DNA of 64,000 nt, from contig JBGTSF010000024.1 of assembly GCA_041940425.1 (NCBI GenBank), forward strand, positions 1 to 64,000, written 5' to 3'. A program made the position numbers and the translations under genes. Each line of letters starts with the position of its first letter. Position 1 is the first letter of the stretch. The DNA is from DATHTS01 sp041940425 (lineage in GTDB: Bacteria; Acidobacteriota; Blastocatellia; Pyrinomonadales; Pyrinomonadaceae). Positions 40,716 to 49,460 of this stretch are shown one piece after another. Under the pieces are notes generated by a model. The model was not told the origin of the DNA and did not search any database. It saw only the letters and a list, made by a program, of their open reading frames with translations.

Positions 40716-42224
40716 ATGAGAGAATTAGCCCTTAACAATTGCCGGCTCGACAGCCGCTACGATATTCAAACAACGCTCGGTCGCGGAAGCTATGCTGAAA
40801 TTTATATTGCCCGCGACACGCTCGCCTCGCCGCATTCACCGCATCACAAAGTGGTTATCAAAGCTCTGAACGTTTTTTTGCAAAACGATCTCGATCTCGA
40901 TTTGGAACGAACGCTAGTCGAAAATTTTCAAAATGAAGCGATCGCTCTCGACCGCGTTCGACATCCGAATATCATCAGCCGTCTCGGTCACGGCACGGCG
41001 CGCGATCTGCGCGGAACGATCTTTCATTATCTCGTTCTGGAATATCTTCCGGGCGGCGACTTGGCGCGCGCCTGCCGGCAAAAAAGTCTGACGCTGACGC
41101 AGGCTCTCGATTATCTCGAACAGGTCTGCGCCGGACTCGCTCACGCGCATAAATACGGCATCATTCACCGCGATATAAAACCGCAAAATCTGCTCCTGAC
41201 CGAAGATAAAAAAACGGTCAAGATCGCCGATTTCGGAGTCGCCCGGGTTCATCAATCAGACACGCCGATCACCCGTGTCGGAACGGACATCTACGCGCCG
41301 CCCGAACACAGCCCGATGCTTGCCGGAACGACCGGAACTCTGACGCTTGCGAAATTGACACCGGCGGCTGATATTTATTCGCTCGCAAAATCGGCTTATG
41401 TTTTGATCACCTGCGAATCGCCGCGCTATTTTTCCGGTCAGCCGATTACCGAACTGCCCGTTTCAACGAGAAAAGAAGTCTGGTCGAAGGAACTCCTACA
41501 AGTTTTGAACAAAGCGACTCAATCGGATGCCGACGAGCGGTATCAAACGGTCGAAGAATTTTGGAAAGATCTTCAGCGTCTTCGTTTGCTTGCCGAAGAC
41601 GGTGAAATGATGACTGAGATCAAAAATAGAATTCACGCCAAACCGCAGGCGCACGTTGCCGAAGGCTATTCCCCGATCGCGCCGCAAAGACCGAAATTTA
41701 ACACTTCCCGCGATTTAAAGCTGAAAACCGCCTCGGATTTGAAATTGCCGGAAACGGTTTTTCAACTCGATTTTGACGGAATCAAACAGCCCCTGACCGG
41801 CACGAATTCGCCCGCCCAACCGACCGAAATCGAAAATGAAATAAAAGTCGAAATTCCGCAGAACAGACGGCGTAAAAAATCACTCAGACGATTTACGTAT
41901 TTTGTTATTTTTCTTGTACTGTTCGCGGGCAGTCTCTACGGCACTTATAATTTTTTGCTGGGTCGCGGACTTCTACCGCGTTCGAACAGACCAGCCGCCG
42001 CGCAAACCGGAACTGCGAATACCGACGTTAATCTACGCCCCTCGCCGAGTATCGGCAATAATCCGATCGGCGTCGTAACCAAAAATTCGACAGTAAAAAT
42101 CGTCGGAAAACAAGACAATTGGCTGGAAATTGATATAATCGAACACGGTCGCCCGCCGCAAAACTCCGCGGACATCAGACACGGCTGGGTTTACGGGAAA
42201 TACATTGACCTTAATCAAAATTGA
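40716..42224 (+). CDS. Membrane Ser/Thr protein kinase with extracellular SH3b domain
   Basis: 502 residues. The Hanks-type kinase domain (12-290) has LGRGSYAEIYIARD, VVIKAL (Lys), IIHRDIKPQNLLL, KIADFGVARV and VGTDIYAPPEH. A basic linker, one transmembrane helix (FTYFVIFLVLFAGSLYGTYN) and an SH3b-like domain (DVNLRPSPSIGNNPIGVVTK, GWVYGKYIDL) follow. SH3b domains often bind cell-wall material. It is 39 bases from the FHA gene and 5.7 kb from the FhaA/PP2C cluster, so a phospho-signalling circuit on the cell wall is plausible. TATAAT at 40662 may be its -10 element. Confidence 0.93.
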   Translation: MRELALNNCRLDSRYDIQTTLGRGSYAEIYIARDTLASPHSPHHKVVIKALNVFLQNDLDLDLERTLVENFQNEAIALDRVRHPNIISRLGHGTARDLRGTIFHYLVLEYLPGGDLARACRQKSLTLTQALDYLEQVCAGLAHAHKYGIIHRDIKPQNLLLTEDKKTVKIADFGVARVHQSDTPITRVGTDIYAPPEHSPMLAGTTGTLTLAKLTPAADIYSLAKSAYVLITCESPRYFSGQPITELPVSTRKEVWSKELLQVLNKATQSDADERYQTVEEFWKDLQRLRLLAEDGEMMTEIKNRIHAKPQAHVAEGYSPIAPQRPKFNTSRDLKLKTASDLKLPETVFQLDFDGIKQPLTGTNSPAQPTEIENEIKVEIPQNRRRKKSLRRFTYFVIFLVLFAGSLYGTYNFLLGRGLLPRSNRPAAAQTGTANTDVNLRPSPSIGNNPIGVVTKNSTVKIVGKQDNWLEIDIIEHGRPPQNSADIRHGWVYGKYIDLNQN

Positions 42225-42263
42225 TTTACATTAAACCTTTATTCATCGAGGAGAAACAAGAAT

Positions 42264-43244
42264 TTGAGCGTATTGGAAAAAGTTCGGAAATGGATTGACG
42301 GCGAAAGCGCGGAACTCGTTCTGGAACAAGCCGCCCGCGACGCGCAGGTCAAACCGCGCAGCGTTGCCGAAGAATTTATCGTTAAAATCGCCCGCGCGGT
42401 CGAGAAGGTGATGCAGAACGAAATGGTTCCGCTTCCGCAAGGGACGACGATCATTCCGAGCGAATACATCATTTTTCTCAGCAACGAAGACGACAAGGAA
42501 TGGCAGGGCGCGAAACGGCGCGGATTGGAGCAGGGGCTGTATCACATCCTCGCGGAACGCGCCAAGGAAATCGCCGGAAAGAAAAAACTCGAAACAAAAT
42601 CCTTTGTCGTCGAACTCCGCGTTGACGGAACGCTCGAAAAAGGCGAAGTCAATGTTCAGCACAGTTGGGAAGACAGTTCGGCAAACAAAACCGGCGTTCT
42701 CGCCCGACCGAAACCCCAGGCGCAGCAAACGCCGCAAACGCCAGCAGGTCAATTCGCGCCGCCGAAATTTTCCGGTAATCAGCAATTCAACCATCATCCC
42801 CAAACCAACGAGAATCAAACGCCGCCGCCGACCGTTCCGCACACAAGTATTCCACCCTCAAATTTGCCGCAGCAAGTTTCCCCGATTCCGGCAGGCGACT
42901 CGGAGGAAATGACGCACGTTAAAAAACGCGCCCGAGAATTTTTCAAGTTGGAAATCTGGCAAAACGGCGTTCGGCAATCCGTGGTTCCGATATTTCAAAA
43001 CGAAGTCGTCATCGGGCGCGGTTCGAAATCGAAACCCGTTGATATTACTTTGGCAGGCGATCCCGAAATTAGCCGCCGACATCTGGTTTTATCGCTCGAC
43101 CGCTCGGGAAATTTTACGGTCGTGAATGAAGGACGAAATCCGGCGATGATAAATAATGCCGAACTTCCCATCGGACAGAGAATTTCCGTTGCCGCCGGCG
43201 TCCCGATTGCGGTGTGCAGTTATGTTTTAAGGATTCAGCCGTAA
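42264..43244 (+). CDS. FHA-domain protein with DUF3662-like N-terminus
   Basis: 326 residues from a TTG start at 42264, preceded by GAGGAG. The N-terminal region (residues 1-140) resembles the DUF3662 region of FhaA-like proteins (VEKVMQNEMVPLPQGTTIIP, IIFLSNEDDKEW). A Pro/Gln-rich linker follows, then an FHA domain (residues ~230-320) with VVIGRGSKSKPVDITLAGD, EISRRHLVLSL and GRNPAMINNAE. It is a second FhaA-type protein. It follows the kinase at 39 bases, so it is a likely substrate or reader of that kinase. It ends 17 bases before the convergent asparaginase gene. Confidence 0.88.
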   Translation: MSVLEKVRKWIDGESAELVLEQAARDAQVKPRSVAEEFIVKIARAVEKVMQNEMVPLPQGTTIIPSEYIIFLSNEDDKEWQGAKRRGLEQGLYHILAERAKEIAGKKKLETKSFVVELRVDGTLEKGEVNVQHSWEDSSANKTGVLARPKPQAQQTPQTPAGQFAPPKFSGNQQFNHHPQTNENQTPPPTVPHTSIPPSNLPQQVSPIPAGDSEEMTHVKKRAREFFKLEIWQNGVRQSVVPIFQNEVVIGRGSKSKPVDITLAGDPEISRRHLVLSLDRSGNFTVVNEGRNPAMINNAELPIGQRISVAAGVPIAVCSYVLRIQP

Positions 43245-43261
43245 ATCCCGGCTAAATTTAT

Positions 43262-44245
43262 TTAACGGTAAATTTCGATTTTCATTTCCCCGTATTCCGA
43301 TATAGAACCTCGATACATTCCATCGGAGTTGAATTCCAAAGCTGTATTTCCCCGCGCATCAACAGCGATCAAACCGCCTTCACCGCCGATTTCAGAAAGG
43401 TATCCGATTGATTCTTTTACCGCCTGTTCCAAACCGAGATTTTTATATTTCATCCGCGCCGAAACGTCGAAGGCGGTTGAAGCGAGCATAAAGAATTCGC
43501 CGTGTCCGGTGCAAGAAATGGCGCAGGATTCATTATCGGCAAATGTTCCCGCACCGATGATCGGCGTGTCGCCGATACGCCCGAACTTTTTATTCGTCAT
43601 TCCGCCGGTCGAAGTCGCGGCGGCGACATTTCCCGAAAAATCGCAGGCGACCGCGCCGACCGTTCCGATCGGTTTTGAATTTTGAATTTTGAATTTCGGA
43701 TGTTCAAACTCTTCTTCGATCAGCTCAGCTTCTTCAGCCGAATGATCCAGCTGGACGATTCCCTCCTCGCGCGCTTTTAGTAATTGCTCGTAGCGAAAAT
43801 CGGTAAAAAAATAACCGTCAGATTCAAATTCGGCGTTCATATCAAGCGCAAACCGGTTCGCCCCATCGCCGGCAAGCAGAATATGTTCGGTCTTTTCCAT
43901 CACGAGACGCGCCAGTTTCACCGGGTTTTTTACGTTTCTGACAAAAGCTACCGCGCCCGCCCGCAGGCTTTTTCCGTCCATTATTGAAGCGTCCAATTCG
44001 TTATTGCCGTCATTCGTAAAAACCGAACCTTTTCCCGCATTAAACAGCGGAAAATTCTCCAATTCGACCACCGCCGCTTCGACCGCATCAAGCGACGAAC
44101 CGTTTTTCGATAAAATTTTCCATCCCGCTTCGAGCGATTTTTTCAATCCTTCGCGGTATTCGCGCTCCAATTCCGCAGTCATTGAAGCTCTGGCAATTGT
44201 CCCCGCTCCGCCGTGAACGGCAAGCGCGATCTTACTTTTTTGCAT
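43262..44245 (-). CDS. iaaA: Isoaspartyl peptidase / L-asparaginase (Ntn hydrolase)
   Basis: 327 residues. HGGAGTI at the N-terminus, FNAGKGSVFTNDGNNELDAS, and the autocleavage site PIG-TVGAVACD, whose Thr becomes the nucleophile of the beta subunit; also GGMTNKKFGRIGDTPIIGAG. It hydrolyses isoaspartyl dipeptides and asparagine. It carries an insert, KFKIQNSK, from three tandem heptamers (43673-43693) just before the cleavage Gly-Thr, in the linker that is usually disordered. It is convergent with the FHA gene, and probably monocistronic. Confidence 0.95.
   Translation of the reverse strand: MQKSKIALAVHGGAGTIARASMTAELEREYREGLKKSLEAGWKILSKNGSSLDAVEAAVVELENFPLFNAGKGSVFTNDGNNELDASIMDGKSLRAGAVAFVRNVKNPVKLARLVMEKTEHILLAGDGANRFALDMNAEFESDGYFFTDFRYEQLLKAREEGIVQLDHSAEEAELIEEEFEHPKFKIQNSKPIGTVGAVACDFSGNVAAATSTGGMTNKKFGRIGDTPIIGAGTFADNESCAISCTGHGEFFMLASTAFDVSARMKYKNLGLEQAVKESIGYLSEIGGEGGLIAVDARGNTALEFNSDGMYRGSISEYGEMKIEIYR
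43673..43693. repeat. Heptamer repeat (TTTTGAA x3) in the isoaspartyl peptidase gene
   Basis: Three exact tandem copies of TTTTGAA on the plus strand (43673-43693), in frame with the minus-strand gene. This codes for most of KFKIQNSK, immediately before the autocatalytic Gly-Thr. Confidence 0.9.
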
Positions 44246-44293
44246 AAATTTTAAAAGTTTTTTTTATGTCTTTTCGCAGTTAAAAAATTAGGT

Positions 44294-47041
44294 TCACAAT
44301 CTCAAATTTCTCAACCGCAGAGCATTTAAAATAACCGAAACCGAACTGAAAGTCATTGCCGCGCTGGCGATCATCGGCGAAAGCAGTAGTCCGAAAACCG
44401 GAAATAATATTCCCGCCGCGATCGGAACGCCGACGATATTGTAAACAAATGCGAAAAACAGATTTTGCCGGATATTTTTCATTACTTCCTCGCTCAAGTT
44501 TTTCGCCCGCAAAATACCTTTCAAATCGCCTTTCAGTAAAGTTATGTCAGCGGATTCCATCGCCACGTCAGTTCCAGTTCCCATGGCGATTCCGACCTCG
44601 GCTTGGGCGAGCGCGGGCGCGTCGTTCACGCCGTCGCCAGCCATCGCCACCGTTTTACCGGTTTGCTGCAGCTGTTTAACTTTTTCCGCCTTTTGTTCGG
44701 GCAGAACTTCAGCGAAAATTTTGTCAATGCCAAGTTTTGTCCCGACGATCTCGGCGGTCTTTTTTTGATCGCCGGTCATCATCACGACCTCGATATTTTG
44801 TTTATGCAGTTCCGCGACCGCTTCTTTCGCCGATTTTTTGATCGTATCGGCAACGCCGATAAATCCGGCGATTTTTTTATCAACCGCGACGATCATTACC
44901 GTCTGTCCTTCATCCAAAAGCGAGTGCTGAGCGCTGAGTGCTGAGTGCTGAGTATCAATCTCACTTTCTGATAATAATTTTTCGTTTCCAACAAAAACTT
45001 TCTTCCCTTCTACCATTCCGAATATTCCTTTGCCGGTAATTGATTCGAAATTTACGGGCTTTTGAAATTCGATCCCGCGTTCTTTCGCACCGTTGACGAT
45101 CGCTTCGGCAAGCGGATGTTCGCTCGAATTTTCCAGCGAGGCGGCAAACTGCAAAATTTCAGTTTCTGAATATTCGGAAACTGAAATCACTTTTTGCAGT
45201 TTCGGTTTTCCTTCGGTCAATGTTCCCGTTTTATCAACGACGATTACATTTACTTTTTCGAAAATTTCCAATGCCTCGGCTTTTTTCACCAAAACACCGT
45301 GGCGCGCGCCGTGTCCCGTTCCGACCATGATTGACATCGGTGTCGCCAAACCGAGTGCGCACGGGCAGGCGATAATCAAAACAGAAACCGCCGCCACCAG
45401 TGCGGATGTAAAACTCCCGAAAATTATCCAAACGATAAAAGCGACCACGGCAACCAAAACCACAGCCGGAACGAAATAACCCGAAACGACGTCGGCAAGT
45501 CTTTGAATCGGCGCGCGGCTTCTCTGCGCTTCGCCGACCATTCTAACGATCTGCGCGAGAACGGTTTCGCTTCCAACCTTTTCGGCTCTCATCATAAACG
45601 CGCGGCTGCCGTTGATCGTTCCGCCGATCAGATTCGAGCCTTCGGCTTTCTCGACGGGAATCGGTTCGCCCGTTACCATTGATTCATCAACCGAAGTTTC
45701 GCCCTCGATAATCACGCCGTCAACCGGAATTTTTTCATTTGCTTTGACGCGCAGCTTCGCGCCGACCTGAACGTCCGAAATTGGTAATTCCGCTTCCGTT
45801 CCGTCATCGAAAATCACGTGCGCGGTTTTCGGCGCGAGTCCCAAAAGTTCTTTAATTGCCGAAGAAGTCTGCGCGCGGGCGCGGAGTTCGAGAACCTGTC
45901 CGAGCAACACAAGCGTCGTAATAACAGCCGCCGCTTCAAAATACGCCGGGATCAGGTTTGTATGCGTGTCGCGGATGGAAGCTGGAAAAAGATTCGGAAA
46001 AAACAACGCCGCCACGCTAAACAAATAAGCCGCGCCCGTTCCGATAGCGATCAGCGTAAACATATTCGGGCTGGCGTTTTTTATAGACTGAACGCCGCGG
46101 ATAAAAAAAGGATAGCCGCCCCAGAGAACGACCGGCGTTGATAAAACAAACTGTATCCAGATCGAATTTTTCGGCGAAATAAAGTTGTGAAATCCGGGCA
46201 GCATTTCCGCCATTGCAAGAACAAAAACCGGAAATGTCAAAACCGCAGAAATCCAAAAACGCCGCTTCATATCGAGATATTCGGGATCGGGCGCGTCGTC
46301 GAGCGAGATGGTTTTCGGCTCCAGCGCCATCCCGCAGATCGGGCAGCTTCCGGGACCGATCTGAACGATTTCCGGGTGCATCGGACAGGTGTATTCGATG
46401 CCTTCGCTTTCCGCCGTTTCTTCTTCCTTCTTATTCTCTTCTAAAAAGATTTTCGGATTTTGTCGAAATTTATTTAAACATCCCGTCGAACAGAAATAAT
46501 ATGTTTCGCCTTCGAATTCGTGTTTACCGGCGGCGGTTTCCGGCGCGACCGACATACCGCAAACCGGATCAATAAATTCGCCTTCGGGCGCGGCTTTCAT
46601 TTCGCCGTGTCGAACTATGGGTTCTCCGTATTCAGTTTTATGCGAATGCGTCCGAGTTTTCACACCGCCCCCAGTTTGCGCTTTAAATTTTTCCAGGCAT
46701 CCGACGGCGCAGAAATAATAAGTTTCTCCGTTCTGCTCATACTTTGCGGCTGCCGTCGCCGGACTGACGAGCATTTTACAGATCGGGTCAACATGAGTTC
46801 CCTCTTTGTCAATTCTCATTTCTTCGTCCGAAATTTTATTTCGTCCGAGCTGAATCATCTGAGGCTGAGATTCTGAAATATTATTCTGCACTTTAAATTT
46901 TTCAAGACAGCCTATACAGCAAAAATAAATTTCTTCACCGTTAAAATTTATTTTTCCCGCCGCTGTTTCTGGATTAACGGTCATCCCGCAAATCGGGTCA
47001 ATATATTTTTCTTCCGTTTTATTTTTAATATTTTCTGTCAT
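44294..47041 (-). CDS. copA: Copper-type P1B ATPase with three YHS domains
   Basis: 915 residues. Three N-terminal YHS-type metal-binding modules (residues ~14-50, ~83-122 and ~155-195), each with DP(I/V)C..(M/L)V/T, then YYFC..GC..KF. Next comes the heavy-metal-binding motif YTCPMHPEIVQIGPGSCPIC, then the ATPase core with IIACPCALGLATPM (CPC, Cu-type), DKTGTLTEGKP, EHPLAEAIV and GDGVNDAPALAQA. It exports Cu(I) from the cytoplasm. It lies downstream of a MerR gene and a MerR-type promoter. A heptamer insert (44922-44949) codes for QHSALSAQHS. It replaces the common HMA domains with YHS domains. Confidence 0.93.
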   Translation of the reverse strand: MTENIKNKTEEKYIDPICGMTVNPETAAGKINFNGEEIYFCCIGCLEKFKVQNNISESQPQMIQLGRNKISDEEMRIDKEGTHVDPICKMLVSPATAAAKYEQNGETYYFCAVGCLEKFKAQTGGGVKTRTHSHKTEYGEPIVRHGEMKAAPEGEFIDPVCGMSVAPETAAGKHEFEGETYYFCSTGCLNKFRQNPKIFLEENKKEEETAESEGIEYTCPMHPEIVQIGPGSCPICGMALEPKTISLDDAPDPEYLDMKRRFWISAVLTFPVFVLAMAEMLPGFHNFISPKNSIWIQFVLSTPVVLWGGYPFFIRGVQSIKNASPNMFTLIAIGTGAAYLFSVAALFFPNLFPASIRDTHTNLIPAYFEAAAVITTLVLLGQVLELRARAQTSSAIKELLGLAPKTAHVIFDDGTEAELPISDVQVGAKLRVKANEKIPVDGVIIEGETSVDESMVTGEPIPVEKAEGSNLIGGTINGSRAFMMRAEKVGSETVLAQIVRMVGEAQRSRAPIQRLADVVSGYFVPAVVLVAVVAFIVWIIFGSFTSALVAAVSVLIIACPCALGLATPMSIMVGTGHGARHGVLVKKAEALEIFEKVNVIVVDKTGTLTEGKPKLQKVISVSEYSETEILQFAASLENSSEHPLAEAIVNGAKERGIEFQKPVNFESITGKGIFGMVEGKKVFVGNEKLLSESEIDTQHSALSAQHSLLDEGQTVMIVAVDKKIAGFIGVADTIKKSAKEAVAELHKQNIEVVMMTGDQKKTAEIVGTKLGIDKIFAEVLPEQKAEKVKQLQQTGKTVAMAGDGVNDAPALAQAEVGIAMGTGTDVAMESADITLLKGDLKGILRAKNLSEEVMKNIRQNLFFAFVYNIVGVPIAAGILFPVFGLLLSPMIASAAMTFSSVSVILNALRLRNLRL
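44922..44949. repeat. Heptamer repeat (GAGTGCT type) in copA
   Basis: Four tandem 7-mers GAGTGCT, GAGCGCT, GAGTGCT and GAGTGCT, plus a degenerate fifth. On the coding strand this is the CAGCACT family also found in pheT (27374). Confidence 0.9.
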
Positions 47042-47104
47042 TTTGCCTCTTGTTTTCGTTAAATTTTTAAGCCGAACTTAATAGAGTTACCGGCTTTTGA
47101 TGAC

Positions 47105-47136
47105 AGTCTAAAACCTGACACCGGCTGTCAAGTCAA
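47105..47136 (-). promoter_or_regulatory. MerR-type promoter and operator of copA
   Basis: On the minus strand, TTGACT (47136-47131) and TAGACT (47110-47105) are separated by 20 bp, the long spacing typical of MerR-activated promoters. A dyad, ACCTGACA-CCGGC-TGTCAAGT (47113-47133, one mismatch per arm), covers the spacer and reaches the edge of the -35 hexamer. The metal-bound MerR protein would untwist this spacer. Confidence 0.6.
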
Positions 47137-47168
47137 TCGTTTTTTTTCAATTTTTTATTTTTTATGTT

Positions 47169-47585
47169 TTATGTTTTCATTTCGGCAACACTTTCGATGA
47201 GATGACAAACCGATTCGCCGTTCGGCATCGAGTTTTTCATCGTTGACCAATCATCCAAAGCCGATTCCATTTTTTTTTGCAGACTTTTCAATTCACGGAT
47301 CTTCTTTTTATTTTCTTCGAGACGCGTTTTAACGATTTCCCGAACCATCGGACAAGGAGATTTTCCGTGCTTCGCTTCGTCGAGAATTTCTGAAATCTCC
47401 GTTAACGTAAATCCCAATTCTTTGGCGGCAATGATAAAACGAAGCCGTGTCGTATCCGACAATTGATACATTTTGTAGTTGTTCCGCCTGTTCCGCAAAG
47501 GCTTCAACAGACCGATCCGCGTATAATGCCGGACGGTAAAAACCGGCACTTCTGTTTTTTTCGCTAATTCGCTTGCTGTATACAT
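47169..47585 (-). CDS. MerR-family metal-responsive regulator
   Basis: 138 residues. The winged-helix domain MYTASELAKKTEVPVFTVRH with YTRIGLLKPLRN at its N-terminus, a long dimerisation helix and Cys residues in SPCPMVREI and ESVCHLIESV. In MerR, ligands are C82, C117 and C126; here the first and last correspond and the middle is missing, so the metal is uncertain. Location just upstream of the copper ATPase, with a MerR promoter between, suggests copper. Its own leader (47586-47701) is shared with the divergent arginase-fold gene. Confidence 0.92.
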   Translation of the reverse strand: MYTASELAKKTEVPVFTVRHYTRIGLLKPLRNRRNNYKMYQLSDTTRLRFIIAAKELGFTLTEISEILDEAKHGKSPCPMVREIVKTRLEENKKKIRELKSLQKKMESALDDWSTMKNSMPNGESVCHLIESVAEMKT

Positions 47586-47701
47586 AACTTTCCCGTATTT
47601 TTTTTAAAATTCCCAAATCTGTTTTAACAAATCCGATTCGATGGTAATTCGATACGTTGCGAAATATTTTCAATTCAATTACTTTGGTAAGGTATAACCA
47701 A

Positions 47702-48652
47702 ATGACTGACGATTTGCAAAATATGAACGAAATTTTCGATTTGACGACGCGCCCGAAACTTGAACTTTTTACCAAAAAAATTAACTCGAATTCATCATAC
47801 TTGGGCGACATAGTTTCGACTAAAAATGAAGATTATAGTAAAACGGATATCGTGATTCTAGGTCTCCAAAACGGTGAAAATAAAAATTCAAAATTTTGTT
47901 CGGACGAAATCCGGCGGGAATTTTACAAATTGACTAGTTTCGGAATAAACCGGAAGATTTTCGATCTTGGAAATTTTCAATTTGAGCAAACAACTGCAGA
48001 TGATTTTTTATTTTTAACAAAAAAAATCTTGTCGGACAAAAAGCGTTTGATCCTTTTGGGCAGAGCTGAAAACAGTTCGTATTTTGTCGGCAGAACGATG
48101 GGAAATGTATTTGGAAACGACCGCTGGCTGGCGATTAATATTGATTCGCATCTCGACAGTCATTTAAATACGAACGAGAATAACGAAGCGCCGTTTAGAA
48201 AACTTCTGGAGGAAAAACTGATCGTTCCGAAGTATTTTTATGAGATAGGCTTTCAGCCCTATTTTTGTTCTCCGCTCTTTTATAGATTTTTGCAGAATAA
48301 CGGCGTGAAGATGGTCAGCCTCGAACAGCTTCGCTCGCGTGAAACAGCCGACCTTGAATTGCGCGAATTGATTCGTCAGGAATTTATCCAGCACAGCCGT
48401 TCGATGAGCATTTTCTTTAATTTCAGTATGAACGCCGTCCGCGCTTCCGACGCGCCGGGCGGAACGTCTGCCAGCCCGTTCGGTCTGCGAGCCGGAGAAT
48501 TTTTGACGCTCGTCCAGTTTGCGGCGAAATTAGTAAATACGAAGGTCATACAATTTACAGACCTCGACTCAAATTCCGATCTGGAAAACCGGACGGCAAA
48601 ACTCGCCTCCATCGCCCTGCATCGTTTCTGTTCGACGCTCGCTGAGAATTAA
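47702..48652 (+). CDS. Arginase/formimidoylglutamase-fold protein with altered metal site
   Basis: 316 residues from ATG 47702 (MTDDLQNMNEIF); the longer frame upstream has no conserved residues. LAINIDSHLDSH is the first metal motif. The second metal motif, normally S-F-D-x-(D/S) before SDAPG, reads NFSMNAVRASDAPGGTSASP, so the Asp is Ser. Retained: the GLRAGEF region. It may bind one metal only or be inactive. Family members hydrolyse guanidino or formimino compounds. It overlaps the convergent subtilase gene by four bases at their stops. It is of low GC in its first half. Confidence 0.75.
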   Translation: MTDDLQNMNEIFDLTTRPKLELFTKKINSNSSYLGDIVSTKNEDYSKTDIVILGLQNGENKNSKFCSDEIRREFYKLTSFGINRKIFDLGNFQFEQTTADDFLFLTKKILSDKKRLILLGRAENSSYFVGRTMGNVFGNDRWLAINIDSHLDSHLNTNENNEAPFRKLLEEKLIVPKYFYEIGFQPYFCSPLFYRFLQNNGVKMVSLEQLRSRETADLELRELIRQEFIQHSRSMSIFFNFSMNAVRASDAPGGTSASPFGLRAGEFLTLVQFAAKLVNTKVIQFTDLDSNSDLENRTAKLASIALHRFCSTLAEN

Positions 48653-49449
48653 CTTTTTTTCGCTTGATTTTCCTGGGCTATCGCGTAGAGAGCCGATTTT
48701 ACCTGAAACGGCGTAAGTTCGGGATGAGCTTCAAGCAAAAGCGCGATGATACCGACGATATGCGGACAGGCAAAACTGTTTCCCGTCAAACTTTTGTAGC
48801 CGCCGTTCAGCCAAGCCGTGCGGACATTCACGCCGGGCGCGGTCAATTCGATGATCTCACCGTATTTAAAGCCGAAATTGAACGGATCGGTTTCCGCTAT
48901 CTTGCTCACGGAAATCAGAGACGAACTGAAAACCGACGGGAAACTCGGCTGGGGCAGATTGTTCGCCGCCGCGACGACGATACAGCCCGCCTGATACGCG
49001 CGGTCGAGCAGATCGTGGAGCGGCGCGAAAAACTGCGGCTTGGTCGTGCCGAGCGAAAGATTTATCAAACGAAAACGGTTTTTTATCGCATATTCCAAAC
49101 CGGCGAGAAAAGCCTGACCGTCGCCGATGCCTCCCGCGCCCAAAACTTTTATACTGTTGAACCGGACATCCGGCGCGATTTTCGCAATTATTCCGGCGCA
49201 GGACGTTCCGTGTCCGGCGGAATCTCCGGCTTGCGAGGGCAGAAAAACTACTCTTTTATTTTCCGCGTGCGCCTCGACCGAACTAACGAGTTTTCCCTGC
49301 AGATCGGGATGGTCGCCGTCAATCCCGCTGTCAATGACGGCGACCTCAACGCCCTTTCCGGTGCGCGATTTCCATTCGTCGTCGAGCCGGAAATATGTAG
49401 AAATGGTCGTGTAATTTGAAATTTGCGTTTCCCCAACGATAGACGTCAT
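48649..49449 (-). CDS. Cytoplasmic subtilisin-like serine protease (S8)
   Basis: 266 residues with the catalytic triad Asp (VAVIDSGIDGDHPDL), His (GDSAGHGTSCAGIIA) and Ser (LTGNSFACPHIVG), plus the oxyanion Asn in AAANNLPQ. There is no signal peptide and almost no propeptide: only ~25 residues precede the domain. It must therefore fold without a chaperone domain and probably works in the cytoplasm. It starts 11 bases after the GAF-protein gene. Small soluble S8 proteases occur as intracellular subtilisins and as partners in toxin-like or cyanobactin systems. No precursor peptide is seen nearby. Confidence 0.88.
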   Translation of the reverse strand: MTSIVGETQISNYTTISTYFRLDDEWKSRTGKGVEVAVIDSGIDGDHPDLQGKLVSSVEAHAENKRVVFLPSQAGDSAGHGTSCAGIIAKIAPDVRFNSIKVLGAGGIGDGQAFLAGLEYAIKNRFRLINLSLGTTKPQFFAPLHDLLDRAYQAGCIVVAAANNLPQPSFPSVFSSSLISVSKIAETDPFNFGFKYGEIIELTAPGVNVRTAWLNGGYKSLTGNSFACPHIVGIIALLLEAHPELTPFQVKSALYAIAQENQAKKS

Positions 49450-49460
49450 AAATGAATACT

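Noticed and set aside
43265..47041. Treating copA and the asparaginase gene as one operon
   Set aside because: Same strand but unrelated functions, and the gap of 48 bases alone is weak support; a terminator was not clear either way.
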